The translations under genes were made by a program, and so were the position numbers. The notes beneath the pieces are model-generated. The model ran no database searches and was not told where the DNA came from. It saw only the letters and a program-made list of their open reading frames with translations. A DNA stretch of 64,000 nt from JAKZVK01 sp965248255 (GTDB taxonomy: Bacteria > Acidobacteriota > Terriglobia > Bryobacterales > UBA6623): assembly GCA_965248255.1 (NCBI GenBank), contig CBDFIW010000001.1:310001-374000 (forward strand). Reading direction: 5' to 3'. Of the stretch, positions 1 through 8,851 are shown piece by piece. The first letter of the stretch is position 1. The number at the start of each line of letters is the position of its first letter.

Positions 1-1080
1 AGATTGCACCTTATGCAGGGCGGCACGTCCGCGCTTGACTTTCTCGAGGATGTCGGAGGCGGTCGCGGTCCAGATGAAGGGCGTGGGATGCCCGTTGTGC
101 TGGGCGATGTAGTCGTCAATGGCGGCGACGAGCTCGTCCACGCTGCGAAACACGCCGCGGCGCAGGCGCTTGACGGTGAGATCGCGAAAGAATCGCTCGA
201 CCATGTTCAGCCACGACGCCGAGGTCGGGGTGAAATGAATGTGGAAGCGCGGGTGACGATCGAGCCAACGCTTCACAGCGGCATGCTTGTGGGTGGCATA
301 GTTGTCCACGATGAGATGAAGCTGTTTGTCCTTGGGAGTGCGGCGGTCAATTAAGCGCAGGAAGCGCAGCCATTCCTGGTGGCTGTGTCGGGGCATGCAC
401 TCGGCGATCACGCTGCCGTCAAGGCTGTTGAGCGCCGCAAGCAGGGTGGTCGTGCCGTTGCGCTTGTAATCGTGGGTCATCGTTTGGCCGCGTCCCTTTT
501 TGAGCGGCAGGCCGGGCTGGGTGCGATCGAGGGCTTGGATTTGGGACTTCTCATCGAGCGAGAGAACCAGAGCATGCTCAGGCGGATTGAGATAGAGTCC
601 GACGATGTCGTCGAGTTTCTCGGCGAAACGCGGGTCATTGCTGAGCTTGAAGGTCTTGACGCGGTGGGGCTTGAGGCCATGGGCGCGCCAAATCCGTCCC
701 ACGGTGGAAGCGCTGACGCCGGCCGCGGCGGCCATGGTGCGGCGGCTCCAGTGGGTGGCGTTGGACGGTTTCTCGCGGGTGGTCTTGTGGATGATCTGCT
801 GTACTTTCTGCTTCGAGACGGCAGGTTTACGACCGGGCCGTGGGGCGTCTTTTGCAATGCCGGCGATGCTGCTTTCGAGAAAGCGCGTGCGCCAGCGGGC
901 CACCAGCTGCCGCGAGACACCGAGCTGTGCGGCGATCTGCTTATTCTCGAGACCGTCGGCGGCCAGCAGGACAATCCTGGCTCGCAGGGCGAGACGAACG
1001 GCGACTTGGCGGCCGCGCGCGTAGCGGTCCAACTGCTTGCATTGCGCTGTGTTCAAAGTTACTGGTTGTGCTCTTCGCAT
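1..1080 (-). CDS. IS630-A transposase (C-terminal end off window)
   Basis: DDE transposase that cuts and pastes the element at TA dinucleotides. The start at 1080 (MRRAQPVTLNTAQ) is preceded by AGGAGG. An N-terminal helix-turn-helix part (ENKQIAAQLGVSRQLVARW) is followed by the catalytic core with LSLDEKSQIQALDR, LHLIVDNYATHK and ASWLNMVERFF carrying the D, D and E residues. The frame stays open to position 1. Comparison with the copy at 52 kb shows only the last two residues and the stop are outside the window, so the protein is about 361 residues, normal for the family. The 21 and 52 kb copies lack its HTH part. Confidence 0.9.
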   Translation of the reverse strand, partial: MRRAQPVTLNTAQCKQLDRYARGRQVAVRLALRARIVLLAADGLENKQIAAQLGVSRQLVARWRTRFLESSIAGIAKDAPRPGRKPAVSKQKVQQIIHKTTREKPSNATHWSRRTMAAAAGVSASTVGRIWRAHGLKPHRVKTFKLSNDPRFAEKLDDIVGLYLNPPEHALVLSLDEKSQIQALDRTQPGLPLKKGRGQTMTHDYKRNGTTTLLAALNSLDGSVIAECMPRHSHQEWLRFLRLIDRRTPKDKQLHLIVDNYATHKHAAVKRWLDRHPRFHIHFTPTSASWLNMVERFFRDLTVKRLRRGVFRSVDELVAAIDDYIAQHNGHPTPFIWTATASDILEKVKRGRAALHKVQS

Positions 1081-1150
1081 CCCATGCCTCCTGTTAATAG
1101 AGACGATGGGAAGCCAATATAAGTTACATTATTTATGGTGCACTACACTA
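1..1150 (-). mobile_element. IS630-A copy 1, full-length type
   Basis: IS630-family element on the minus strand, cut only by the window edge. Its right terminus reads GCACTACACTA, and the same end, TAGTGTAGTGC in reverse complement, bounds both sides of the copies at 21 and 52 kb. It ends at a TA inside CTAG, as expected for TA-duplicating IS630 elements. Unlike the other two copies it keeps the 290 bp between the GGCCGC repeats at 721 and 1011, so it is the only autonomous-looking copy. It interrupts the beta-helix gene that continues at 1151. Confidence 0.9.
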
Positions 1151-2128
1151 GCCCTGGACCACGCCCGCATCAACGTCAACCGCCTATTGGCCCTTGGCGG
1201 CAACGGTATCGTCATCACCCACCGGTTGGAGAGCGCGATCATCTCGGAGAACATGATCGACGGCATGGGCCAGGGCGCGCTAGTCATGGGTGAAGGCGGC
1301 GCAGCCGGCAATCTGAGCTTCACGAGCAACCAATGCCTCAACTTGGGCCAGGCGGCAGACAACGCCAACACCGCCTTTGCCGGCGTGCAACTCATCCGCG
1401 TGGAACGGGGTGACATACTCGACAACATCATCGCCAATGTGGCGCGCGAAGCCATCACCAGCCCCGGCATCGACGCGCTGCGCTGCGCCGCCGTGGGGCA
1501 GCTACGGGTAGCCGGTAATCGTTTTTACGGCGTCGGCCCGGACCGCATCAGTGCCGCGGTCACCGCCGCCCGGCTGCTGCCACCCTTTGACCGCGTGGCC
1601 TTTGACGACAACAGCATCGACCGGATCGCGGACGCGAGCCAGAACCCCATCGTCATCGAATGGCGCGCCATCAACATTGCCCCGGAGCCGGTTGGTGTCG
1701 TCACCAACTTCGCCGCTGCCAGCTTCTTCGCCACGGCCGACGTGGCCTTCCTGCTCACCGCCAACCGCGCAATCGCCTTGCCCGTGCGACGCTCGACCGT
1801 GTCCATCCGCGGCAACCAGTTGCGTGGCCACAGCACTAGTGTGCCATTGAATCATTGTGCCTCGGTCAATAGCTGCCTGTTTGCCGAAAACCACTGCGAG
1901 GTGGTCGGCGACGGCGGCAGGGAACCCCTGCTCGGCGACCTACATGCAGCCACCTTGAACGCAAGCAACAACCGGCTCATCGCCCTGGGCGATCTGGACA
2001 CCCTGCACCTGCACCCACAAATCGAGCGAGCCATCGTTATTGGCAACACCAGCACCGGCAACATCAGGGTGCAAGGCGGCGCCCCGGTGCCAGCCGACAT
2101 GAGCCTCACCAACATCATCGGCAGTTGA
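1151..2128 (+). pseudogene. Right-handed beta-helix protein, 5' end removed by IS630-A
   Basis: About 325 residues of a parallel beta-helix protein. Recurrent short strands with asparagine ladders (ISENMIDGMGQGAL, NLSFTSNQCLNL, LRVAGNRFYGVG, VSIRGNQLRGHS, LNASNNRLIAL) match the pectate-lyase-like fold used for carbohydrate or surface binding. No start codon or signal peptide remains: the frame runs straight out of the IS630-A right end at 1150. The stop is at 2126-2128, and the LysM-like gene follows after 12 bp, so the two probably formed an operon. The exact ligand cannot be told from sequence. Confidence 0.75.
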
Positions 2129-2140
2129 AGGAGACCCCCT

Positions 2141-2641
2141 ATGCCCATCGCAACCTTCCGCGGCGAGCGCACCGTAGCCGAAATCGCCGACAACCTTTTC
2201 AACAGCCTCACCCCACGCCAGCGAAAAAAAGCCGAAGCGGCCATCCTCAAGGCCAACCCGCAGCTACGGGACATCCGCACCCTGCGCGAAGGTGCCATCC
2301 TTCACGTGCCCGCCCTGCCGGAACTGCGCGCCAAGGCCAGCCGCAGCCTCGAAAACCCCGAAGCGCAAATCGCCGAGAACCTGGCCGACACCCTGAGCGT
2401 CTTCAGCAAGCGTATCGCCGAACACGTCAACGTCGAGCAAGAAAACACCAGGGCGCAGAGTAAGCTACTCAAGACCACCAAATTCAAGAAAGAAATCTCC
2501 AAGGCACCGAACCTGCAGGCATTGGCTGTCGAAGCTACCAAGGCGCTGGACACCCGATCCAAGGCCCTCGGCGAGCGGCAGAAGAGGGTCCAAGAGGCGA
2601 TCAGCCAGGCGCGGAAGGATCTAGAGGCGAGGCTGGGCTAA
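2141..2641 (+). CDS. LysM-like protein with coiled-coil tail
   Basis: A 166-residue protein with ribosome-binding site AAGGAG eight bases before ATG. Residues about 8-55 (TVAEIADNLFNSLTPRQRKK, then ANPQL and GAILHVP) have the LysM pattern: an N-terminal helix, an asparagine-proline turn and a closing L-x-VP strand. The rest is charged and helical, rich in alanine, lysine and glutamate, and probably coiled-coil. There is no signal peptide, so cell-wall binding is not certain; LysM-like modules also occur in phage-tail or injection-system proteins. It follows the beta-helix gene by 12 bp and is probably cotranscribed. The function is inferred from the fold only. Confidence 0.65.
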   Translation: MPIATFRGERTVAEIADNLFNSLTPRQRKKAEAAILKANPQLRDIRTLREGAILHVPALPELRAKASRSLENPEAQIAENLADTLSVFSKRIAEHVNVEQENTRAQSKLLKTTKFKKEISKAPNLQALAVEATKALDTRSKALGERQKRVQEAISQARKDLEARLG

Positions 2642-2708
2642 GGTGCGGGAAGCGCGGACGGAGGTCTCGGACGCCTTGCTCCGGACCAAAACCGCTGGTT
2701 TGAGCGAT

Positions 2709-2735
2709 GAGCCCCATGGGCTCTTGCGGCTTTTT
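2709..2735 (+). terminator. Putative Rho-independent terminator after the LysM-like gene
   Basis: GAGCCC and GGGCTC form a six-pair stem with a CAT loop, followed after a short spacer (TTGCGGC) by TTTTT. The position, 70 bp after the stop codon, fits the end of the beta-helix/LysM operon. The T-run is a few bases further from the stem than ideal. Confidence 0.5.
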
Positions 2736-2921
2736 ATTATTAGTGGCCCGGGGCTAAGTTCAGTCCCCCACAGTGGAAGTAGATGGCGTTGATGAAGTTC
2801 TGTTGATTGCGGACCCCGCGTGCCGTGGTCTTGACCCATTGAATGGGGGATCTGTGCCAGAACTGGATTGATGGTTGCCGAGACCGCTCAGCCCCAGCCC
2901 GCCCACGAAACGAACCGAGGG

Positions 2922-3176
2922 TCACAGCTCCCCGGCTTTGTCTCTCGTAGCCGAAATAACGTGCTCGCGGAGTTGCTCGTCACTATCGACTTGCTTTACA
3001 AAAACCTTTGCTGCTTCAATGGACCACGACTCTTCAGCCCTGTCGGAAAACAGCGTTTCTGTCCCATCGTGGTAGTCACCAACCCGAAAACAGCGCGCCG
3101 GAAGCCACGAAACTCGATTCAATCCCCATAGCCGTGCCAGCTTGACCGCGTCCGCCGCGCGAGCGGCCTCCTTCAA
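2922..3176 (-). CDS. Small hypothetical protein, doubtful
   Basis: An 84-residue open frame with protein-like composition (a charged, helical second half containing AAKVFVKQVDSDEQLREHV) and no recognised domain. It begins with ATG but has no convincing ribosome-binding site. No neighbour on the same strand supports it. It could be the tail of a degraded gene: the surrounding 2.75-3.48 kb contains no other credible gene and looks like decayed DNA at the edge of the integrated element. I do not assign a function. Confidence 0.25.
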   Translation of the reverse strand: MKEAARAADAVKLARLWGLNRVSWLPARCFRVGDYHDGTETLFSDRAEESWSIEAAKVFVKQVDSDEQLREHVISATRDKAGEL

Positions 3177-3485
3177 ACGCCCTTATCCAAGGCAACCCGG
3201 CGATCGGCTTCCTCCCCCTCCCTGTGCCCTCATCCCGCCGGGTTCCTCCAGATAAGGTCCTAACGTTAGGGTGGATCTAGCGGCCTGTGGGCAAACGGAT
3301 GCTTCACGGGTAGAGGCCCTCGCACCGCCTGCCCACGCTAGAATGTTGGTCGAGAAGGCGTCAACGTCGGATAGATACTGAGAAACAATTTCGCATCGCG
3401 GAATCAGCCATCGGAGCCTTTGAAACCGATCGCCGACAGAACCCACACCGAGTCTCATCAGAGGGCTACCGAGACCCTGGGCCGA
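3177..3485. other. Gene-free stretch
   Basis: About 300 bp in which no frame has convincing protein composition. There is no strong hairpin or repeat, and no second copy of the tRNA-Arg 3' end that might mark the left attachment site of the integrated element. Confidence 0.4.
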
Positions 3486-3712
3486 TAGCGAGTGCGACGA
3501 CCCGCAAGAGCTGGAACTGGAGCGCTACGAGAAGGACCTCGCCGACGCGATGGCCGCGGCCGGCATCGATCCGCGTCTGATCTACGCCTCTCGCAAGACC
3601 GGCTTGCTGGTGACAGAGGAGAACCTCGACAAGTTGCCCGTGGAAGCGCTGGAGGAATGGAGCGCGGCACTGGGACGAGTACGACGAGCTGATGGAGGGA
3701 GACCCCTCGTGA
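3481..3712 (+). pseudogene. Fragment of a small acidic protein, frameshifted
   Basis: The frame reads DPQELELERYEKDLADAM, then AAGIDPRLIYASRKTG and VTEENLDKLPVEALEEW, clearly coding in style, but there is no start codon at the left end. Near 3670 the sensible frame changes to one ending WDEYDELMEGDPS and a stop at 3710-3712. It is therefore missing its 5' end and carries one frameshift. Proteins of this style occur in mobile elements of Planctomycetes and Acidobacteria, but I do not recognise a named family. It lies at the left side of the P4-like element and is probably part of its decayed cargo. Confidence 0.45.
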
Positions 3713-3829
3713 GGGGCCTTGCCAGGACGAAGTGTCCACTCCATCTGCTGGTGTAGGAACTATTTTGGAGGTTCCACCTTCGGGCTCGCCTGCCGGTCTA
3801 ACCTACCGGGAGCCACGCGGGAGGTGGCC

Positions 3830-4309
3830 ATGGCCACGAAGAAGCGCCGCTCATCTGCACCGGAGGATCAACTACCAGCGCTTGCTGTTCAGAAGATTCT
3901 CATTGAACACATTTACGAAGAGGCTCAAGAGAAGGGGCAGTTCTTGATACCCTGGGCGGCTCTGGGCAAGGCCGATGAACTGGCACGCATACTGGTGGGT
4001 CCGGAGGATCGGGACAGATATGCAGGCGATGTAAGGTTAGACCAGTCCACCGACAGCGACCTGCGACGGCTGCGCGACACCCATTACTACGCTGTGGACT
4101 TGTTCTACAAGACGTGTTACGGGCTGGGCCGAAAGGGTCGTCCAAAACTCTCGCCGGAGCACCATGAGCACCTACTCAAGCTGCGTGAGCAGGGTCTAAG
4201 TCACAGCAAAATCGCTAAGAAACTCGGCGTGCCACTAAGCGCATCCGCCGACAGAATCAGATCAACAGACAAGGTTCGACAACGGCTTAAGGCTGGGAAA
4301 AAAGCGTAA
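3830..4309 (+). CDS. HTH-containing protein of the integrated element
   Basis: A 159-residue protein starting MATKKRRSS, with GGGAGG six bases upstream, which decides for this start over the longer frame beginning at 3719. The C-terminal third (HHEHLLKLREQGLSHSKIAK, then LGVP) has the resolvase-type helix-turn-helix pattern used for DNA binding. The N-terminal two thirds match nothing I know. It lies upstream of the AlpA-like regulator and primase in the same direction, so a regulatory or replication-accessory role in the P4-like element is plausible but unproven. Confidence 0.55.
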   Translation: MATKKRRSSAPEDQLPALAVQKILIEHIYEEAQEKGQFLIPWAALGKADELARILVGPEDRDRYAGDVRLDQSTDSDLRRLRDTHYYAVDLFYKTCYGLGRKGRPKLSPEHHEHLLKLREQGLSHSKIAKKLGVPLSASADRIRSTDKVRQRLKAGKKA

Positions 4310-4531
4310 CCGCAAGTAGTCGAGACCCTGACGGGTATCTGCAAGGCGAACAAGCTCCCCCCACCGCGCTTCACCTCCTCTGAAGGTGAACTGTCATCAA
4401 TAGGGGACAGCGGAAAAAAAGGAATCCAATTTTTCCACTGGAATTTATTCCTTCATTTTTGCCATCTTCCCAAGAATCACCAAGTATCAGAGAATTAGGG
4501 GGTCCTACTGAGGACCGAGAGGTGAAAGACT

Positions 4532-4747
4532 ATGCGGTCCCCCGAGTGTCTGCTCTACACGGCGAAACAGGCCGCCGAAGCGGGCAACTTTTCCGAGTCG
4601 TTCATTCGGAAGCTTATTGCCAAGAGGCTGCTTCAAGTTGTGCGAGTCGGGAGGTGCGTCCGGATCCCCCGCGCGGCCCTCATGCGGCTTTGCAGCACTG
4701 CGTCCCGTAGTGACCCGGAGGCGAGCTTGGAAATTGGCGAGAAGTGA
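4532..4747 (+). CDS. AlpA/excisionase-like HTH regulator
   Basis: A 71-residue DNA-binding protein of the MerR-like excisionase fold. LYTAKQAAEAGNFSESFIRK supplies the helix-turn-helix and VRVGRCVRIPRAAL the characteristic beta-hairpin wing. GAGAGGTG lies seven bases before ATG. Such proteins in P4-like satellites act as excisionase or as activators of integrase expression. The coding end overlaps the longest possible primase frame at 4744, which suggests translational coupling. A second protein of the same fold lies at 6710, an arrangement common in Planctomycete and Acidobacterial integrated elements. Confidence 0.75.
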   Translation: MRSPECLLYTAKQAAEAGNFSESFIRKLIAKRLLQVVRVGRCVRIPRAALMRLCSTASRSDPEASLEIGEK

Positions 4748-4803
4748 AAAAAGAAGCCCGGCGGCTGAAGTCTCTCCGCAGACACCGGGCAAAGGAAATA
4801 GTA

Positions 4804-6456
4804 ATGAACAAAAGCAATATACCAGACTCCGGGGCCGAGAGCAAGAAATCTCCTTGCAGGCCTCGGAAAGAGGCAACAGCATCCCCCAAAGGTCCCGGCA
4901 GGATCGCCCTGGTCCACCAAGCTCTTCGTATTGTCGCTGACAAGTGCGACGGCGCGAGGAAGTCTGACGGTAACGGTTTCAGCAAGCATGACACGGAGAT
5001 CGGCAAGGCACTGGCGGTCGAGGAAACACTGTCTCCACCGCAGCTTGCCAAGGCCGAGAAGCTGGTCCGTAAGTACCGCCGGCAGGTACCAAAGGAACTC
5101 TGGGAGCAGATCCAAGCACACGATCCGGCACGGAACGGCTCAGACAGCGACCCGGCCGCGGCCGCACGCGCCCCAGTAAACGCGATTGCCGATGAAATCA
5201 CCTCCAAAGCCTATTTCGCGAGAGCGCGTGACGGGAATCTGCACCTGTACGAAGGTGGCGTTTATGTGCCGAAGGCCAGTCAGTACATTCAGCGGCACGT
5301 AAAGAGGCTTCTTCTGGAGTGGAAAGTGCCGGACCAGTGGGCAAGCAGGACACCAGATGAGGTCCTCAAGTACATCGCCGCCGATGCCTCCAATCTTTGG
5401 GAAAAGCCTCCCTTGGATGTGATCAATGTCAAGAACGGACTTCTTGATGTGAGAACAGGGAGGCTCAGTCCCCACACCCACAGGTTTCTATCTTCTGTCC
5501 AGATCCCCGTGGAGCGTGACCCAACGGCAAAGTGCCCTTTCTGGAAAAAGTTCGTGCGAGAGGTGTTCCCGGCCGACGCGCGGGCGCTAGGGTGGGAGGT
5601 GATTGCCGTCCTGCTCTCCGCTGATCCGTCGTTCCAAAAGTCCGTCTTGCTGCTGGGTGGGGGCGGAACCGGGAAAAGCGCTTTCCTGTCCGCGACCATC
5701 GCGTTCCTCGGAAGGGGAAACGTTTCGACGGTAAGCCTCCACAGGCTTGAGGACCGATTTGTCGCACATCAACTATTCGGGAAGCTGGCCAACGTCTGTG
5801 CGGACCTGTCGAGTCGGGATCTGAAAAATACAGCCCTCTTTAAGGCGTTGACGGGGGGCGACCGCATCGAGGGCGAGCAGAAGTACAAGCCACCCTACTC
5901 CTTCACGCCCTTCGCCAAGCTGATTTTCTCGGCCAACAACGTTCCCCGCAGCTGGGACGCTTCGGAGGCTTTCCTGGAGCAGTGGCTCATCATCCCCTGC
6001 GAGAACAAGTTCCGCGGAACCAAACGGGAGATCAAACGGCGCGAGCTGGATGCCCAGCTTGCTGATCCCAAGGAGCTGTCCGGCGTCCTGAACGAGGCCA
6101 TCAAAGCTCTCAGGCAGCTCCGAAGGCTTGGGCGGTTCACTCAGTCGAAGAGCACGCAGAGAGCCTTGAGAGAGTTCTCGGCTGTCGCGAACCATCTGGA
6201 GGTCTGGCTTGAGCGCGAGACCGTGGCGGATCCGACGGGATTTGTCCTAGTCAGCGAGCTGCGCAGTCGCTACAACCAGGCCGCGGAAAGAGATGGGAGA
6301 CCGCTGATGACCGACGCAGTTCGGCATATCCATGGCGCGAACGAGGCCCTCTGTGAAGAAAGCGAAACGTGGCCCCAGGGGCCGGCAACAGTGGGTCTAC
6401 CTGGGGATTGCGCTAAAAGGCCCACTCTGAAGCTCTCGCTTGCGGTCATCCCGTAG
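4804..6456 (+). CDS. P4-type primase/SF3 helicase, frameshifted near the C-terminus
   Basis: A replication protein of the phage/plasmid D5_N-P4 primase family. The ATG at 4804 follows AAAGGAAATAGTA and is preferred to the in-frame GTG at 4744. A D5_N-like region precedes an SF3 helicase core with Walker A LLLGGGGTGKSAFL (about residues 298-311), CADLSSRDLK and sensor KLIFSANNVPRSWD. The last part, after HIHGAN at about 6335, is not family-like. One base over, the frame reads SVKKAKRGPRGRQQWVYLGI and stops at 6430, which is the usual C-terminal wing. A single-base indel near 6320-6335 is therefore likely, real or a sequencing error. Confidence 0.85.
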   Translation: MNKSNIPDSGAESKKSPCRPRKEATASPKGPGRIALVHQALRIVADKCDGARKSDGNGFSKHDTEIGKALAVEETLSPPQLAKAEKLVRKYRRQVPKELWEQIQAHDPARNGSDSDPAAAARAPVNAIADEITSKAYFARARDGNLHLYEGGVYVPKASQYIQRHVKRLLLEWKVPDQWASRTPDEVLKYIAADASNLWEKPPLDVINVKNGLLDVRTGRLSPHTHRFLSSVQIPVERDPTAKCPFWKKFVREVFPADARALGWEVIAVLLSADPSFQKSVLLLGGGGTGKSAFLSATIAFLGRGNVSTVSLHRLEDRFVAHQLFGKLANVCADLSSRDLKNTALFKALTGGDRIEGEQKYKPPYSFTPFAKLIFSANNVPRSWDASEAFLEQWLIIPCENKFRGTKREIKRRELDAQLADPKELSGVLNEAIKALRQLRRLGRFTQSKSTQRALREFSAVANHLEVWLERETVADPTGFVLVSELRSRYNQAAERDGRPLMTDAVRHIHGANEALCEESETWPQGPATVGLPGDCAKRPTLKLSLAVIP

Positions 6457-6709
6457 TCAAGGTATCCAACTTGTTTCTTACTGTTTCGAATTCGAGGAGG
6501 GTGGAGAAAGCAAGAGAGGGCTGTGTAGGGAAATAAGAGTAGAGGAAAGGTGGATACCGTGGATACCGTTCTCCGAGAAAACCATGCTCCCGCCCTCAAC
6601 GCCGAGCCCGGTGTTGACAACCGGCATTCGTTCCGGCGGGGCCGACCGGCCCCGACGCTTTGGTCCGACCGGTCAAAGCGGTCAGAAGAGTGAAGGCTGA
6701 GGGGGAGTG

Positions 6710-6952
6710 ATGGCAAGGAATCAGACGGGGAGGGAAGTCAGGGTTCGTGACACTTCAGCCGCCCCGGAGCCGACGGTAAGCGTCAAGGCCGCCGCTGCGT
6801 TCCTGGGGGTCAGCCGCTCCCTGGTGTATGCTTGGGTCGAGCGAAAACAGGTTCCTCACTACCGCCTTGGCCGCTCGATCCGGTTCCGGCTGTCGGAGCT
6901 AGATGAGTGGCTGAAGCGATTCCACGACGGAGGACCTGAACTATGTCAATGA
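6710..6952 (+). CDS. Excisionase-family HTH protein
   Basis: An 80-residue protein of the HTH_17/excisionase type. SVKAAAAFLGVSRSLVYAWV is the helix-turn-helix and YRLGRSIRFRLSELDEWL the wing and last helix. The ATG at 6710 follows GAGGGGGAGTG. It ends only a few bases past the likely start of the integrase (ATG at 6943), so the two are coupled, the usual excisionase-integrase arrangement. Its probable role is directing integrase toward excision. It differs in sequence from the regulator at 4532, so it is not a duplicate. Confidence 0.8.
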   Translation: MARNQTGREVRVRDTSAAPEPTVSVKAAAAFLGVSRSLVYAWVERKQVPHYRLGRSIRFRLSELDEWLKRFHDGGPELCQ

Positions 6953-8130
6953 GCAACACAGCACCCCGTAGGCGGGGCAGACGACGAGAGAAGAGGAGGG
7001 AAAGTCTATGAACGCAGGGAAACTTCCAGTCTTTGGGTTCGGTACCGTGACGCCGCTGGCGGGATAGTCCGGGAATCAACCGGGACCGCCAACCGGGACG
7101 AAGCCGAGCGGTTTCTCAGAGACCGCCTCAACGCACGGGATGATGGTTCGCTGGGGCTTCTGCTGGAGGGCAAGAAACTCAGCTTCGGCGAGTGGGGAGA
7201 CTGGTTTCTTGAGCATCGGTCGAAGCCGCCTTTCCGTTCCGAGAAGACTCATGAGATGAACGTCCGTGCCTTGAAACATCTCCGCCCGGTCTTTGGCAAG
7301 CTATTGCTGTCAGAGATCACCGCCGGAGCTATCGAGGAATATCTTAAGGTCCGGCTAGAGACTCGACGCCGTATCCCGACGAAGCTTGGTTCTCGGCATG
7401 GGCGAAGGCTCAAGCCCAAGACGGTCCATCTTGAATTCTCCGTCCTGCGGCGGATGCTCAATGTGGGGGTCAAGAAGAAGAAGCTCGGAACGAACCCTTG
7501 CGCAGGCGTTGAATTCCCTATTTCGTTGAAGCTCGGGGTAAGCAAGCCTAACATCCTGAGTCGGGAAGCGCAACAGCACATCGAATTCGTTGCGCCCTCC
7601 TACCTTGGTCATGTCGTCATCATCATGACCGAGATGGGGTTGCGTCCGTACAAAGAGCTTCTCCAGGTGCGACGTGAGCAAGTGGACCTAGCGAATGGGT
7701 TAGTTCACATCTCACACTCCAAGACCGACTCGGGAGTTGCCGACATGCCCATGACGGATCGTGCGGCGGAGGCCTTCCGAGAGCGTCTTGCGGAGATCCC
7801 GCCGGATTGCCCTTGGTTGTTTCCAAGCCCTGTTCAGGGCGCTCGGCACCCTTACATTCAGTCGCTCACGAAAGTCTGGAAGACGACACTTCGCAAGGCC
7901 AAAGTCCCGTACTTCCCGCTTACCATCTTCGTCACACCTTCGCCAGCCGTCTGAGCGCCGGAGGGGTAGCGGATCGCTTCGTGACCCTTCTACTGCGACA
8001 GGGGGACACCACGGTCTTCAAGAAGTACTCTCACGCGACACTGGCGATGAAGCGAGAAGCTCTGGCAAAGCTCGACCAACGTGCCAGTGATTCGCAGCGG
8101 GACGATTTGGGCACAGGCTCGGTAAACTGA
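6943..8130 (+). pseudogene. Tyrosine recombinase (integrase) with two frameshifts
   Basis: Integrase of the element, readable only by changing frame twice. ATG at 6943 opens MSMSNTAPRRRGRRREKRR, and near 7000 the sense passes to the frame reading KVYERRETSSLWVRYRDAAG. That frame carries the SAM-like core-binding part and the first catalytic motif (TEMGLRPYKELLQVRREQVD, then HISHSKT). Near 7915 it passes to the frame with YHLRHTFASRLSAGG (H-x-x-R box) and VFKKYSHATLAMKREAL, where the tyrosine nucleophile lies. All catalytic motifs survive, so decay is recent or the indels are sequence errors. It points at tRNA-Arg 95 bp downstream, the expected attachment target. Confidence 0.85.
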
Positions 8131-8224
8131 GCGAGTTATGCACAGTTCTGACACAGTTGCCCCCTTTCAAGGGGATGACGACCGGCGATGGAAAGAGGGG
8201 GATACTGATTCTGAAGAGGTTACG

Positions 8225-8301
8225 TGGCGCGCCCGGAGAGATTCGAACTCCCGACCTTCTGGTTCGTAGCCAGACGCTCTATCCAACTGAGCTACGAGCG
8301 C
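8225..8301 (-). tRNA. tRNA-Arg(ACG), CCA encoded
   Basis: The minus strand starts GCGCTCGTAGCTCAG. Acceptor strands GCGCTCG and CGGGCGC pair with one G-T wobble. The anticodon loop CTACGAA gives ACG, the T-loop TTCGAAT is standard, discriminator G precedes CCA at 8227-8225. The 3' end faces the integrase gene, the classical arrangement for a tRNA used as chromosomal attachment site by a P4-type element. Confidence 0.95.
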
Positions 8302-8349
8302 GTACTTTCATTCTAAATGGTTTATGCTCTCTGCGTCTCTCCGTGGGGT

Positions 8350-8773
8350 AACGTTTAGAGGTAACACTTCGGGCGGCGAACTGTTCGATCTGCGCCGCCG
8401 AGTGCGCCCGGTCGTCCCCGGCATGGGAGTAGATTCCAAGCGTCGCATTGACGTCTGGAGGCAAATGTCTTCATCCAAGCCTCGATGAAAAGCTTCCTTC
8501 GCTTCCGTATATCTTTCAAGGTCAGAAAGGGCGAACCCCTTTTGATACTGCAAGCCGGCGTATCGATTCATCCATCCCTTGTGCCTGTTCAAGGGCACTG
8601 AGCGAGAGTGCCAACCGACCTTGGTTCCTCAAGGTTTCCGCGCGGGCCATCAGGCTTTCAACGCGTTCAATGTCTTGAGTGCTCAATCCGGTGGAATGCT
8701 CGCTCTTGAGAGGTGAACAGTCTCTCAAGTTGTCTCCTCGGGGTGGCACTCTGGGAAGGTCGGCCGCTTGCAC
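8350..8773 (-). pseudogene. TPR-repeat protein remnant with frameshifts
   Basis: Three overlapping minus-strand frames each hold one piece of a tetratricopeptide-like protein: LMARAETLRNQGRLALSLSA followed by LEQAQGMDESI, then YQKGFALSDLERYTEAKEAF and HRGLDEDICL, then DVNATLGIYSHAGDDRAHSA and AQIEQFAARSV. The pieces follow in order, so one gene has suffered at least two indels (near 8570 and 8465). Its 3' end approaches tRNA-Arg. TPR proteins mediate protein-protein contacts; no partner can be named. Confidence 0.6.
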
Positions 8774-8851
8774 TCCCAGGATCAGCTTCGTTGGTCTGCG
8801 CTATGCGGGGTGAGTACTATGGAAGTGGCGCAGTCAAGGAGCGAGGGTCCC

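Noticed and set aside
379..1122. Long plus-strand frames over the IS630-A transposase gene
   Set aside because: They are the complement of the transposase and recur only where the element recurs; their composition follows from high GC.
3094..3125. Possible left attachment copy of tRNA-Arg (GCGCGCCGGAAG followed by GAAACTCGATTC)
   Set aside because: Only scattered matches to the tRNA 3' end, far below the usual 15-20 bp identity of attachment sites.
4744..4803. GTG at 4744 as primase start
   Set aside because: It overlaps the upstream gene without a good ribosome-binding site, whereas ATG at 4804 follows AAAGGA at good spacing.
6439..6700. An 86-codon frame after the primase
   Set aside because: No family resemblance or ribosome-binding site; the natural primase end at 6430 and short repeats (GTGGATACC twice) explain the region better.
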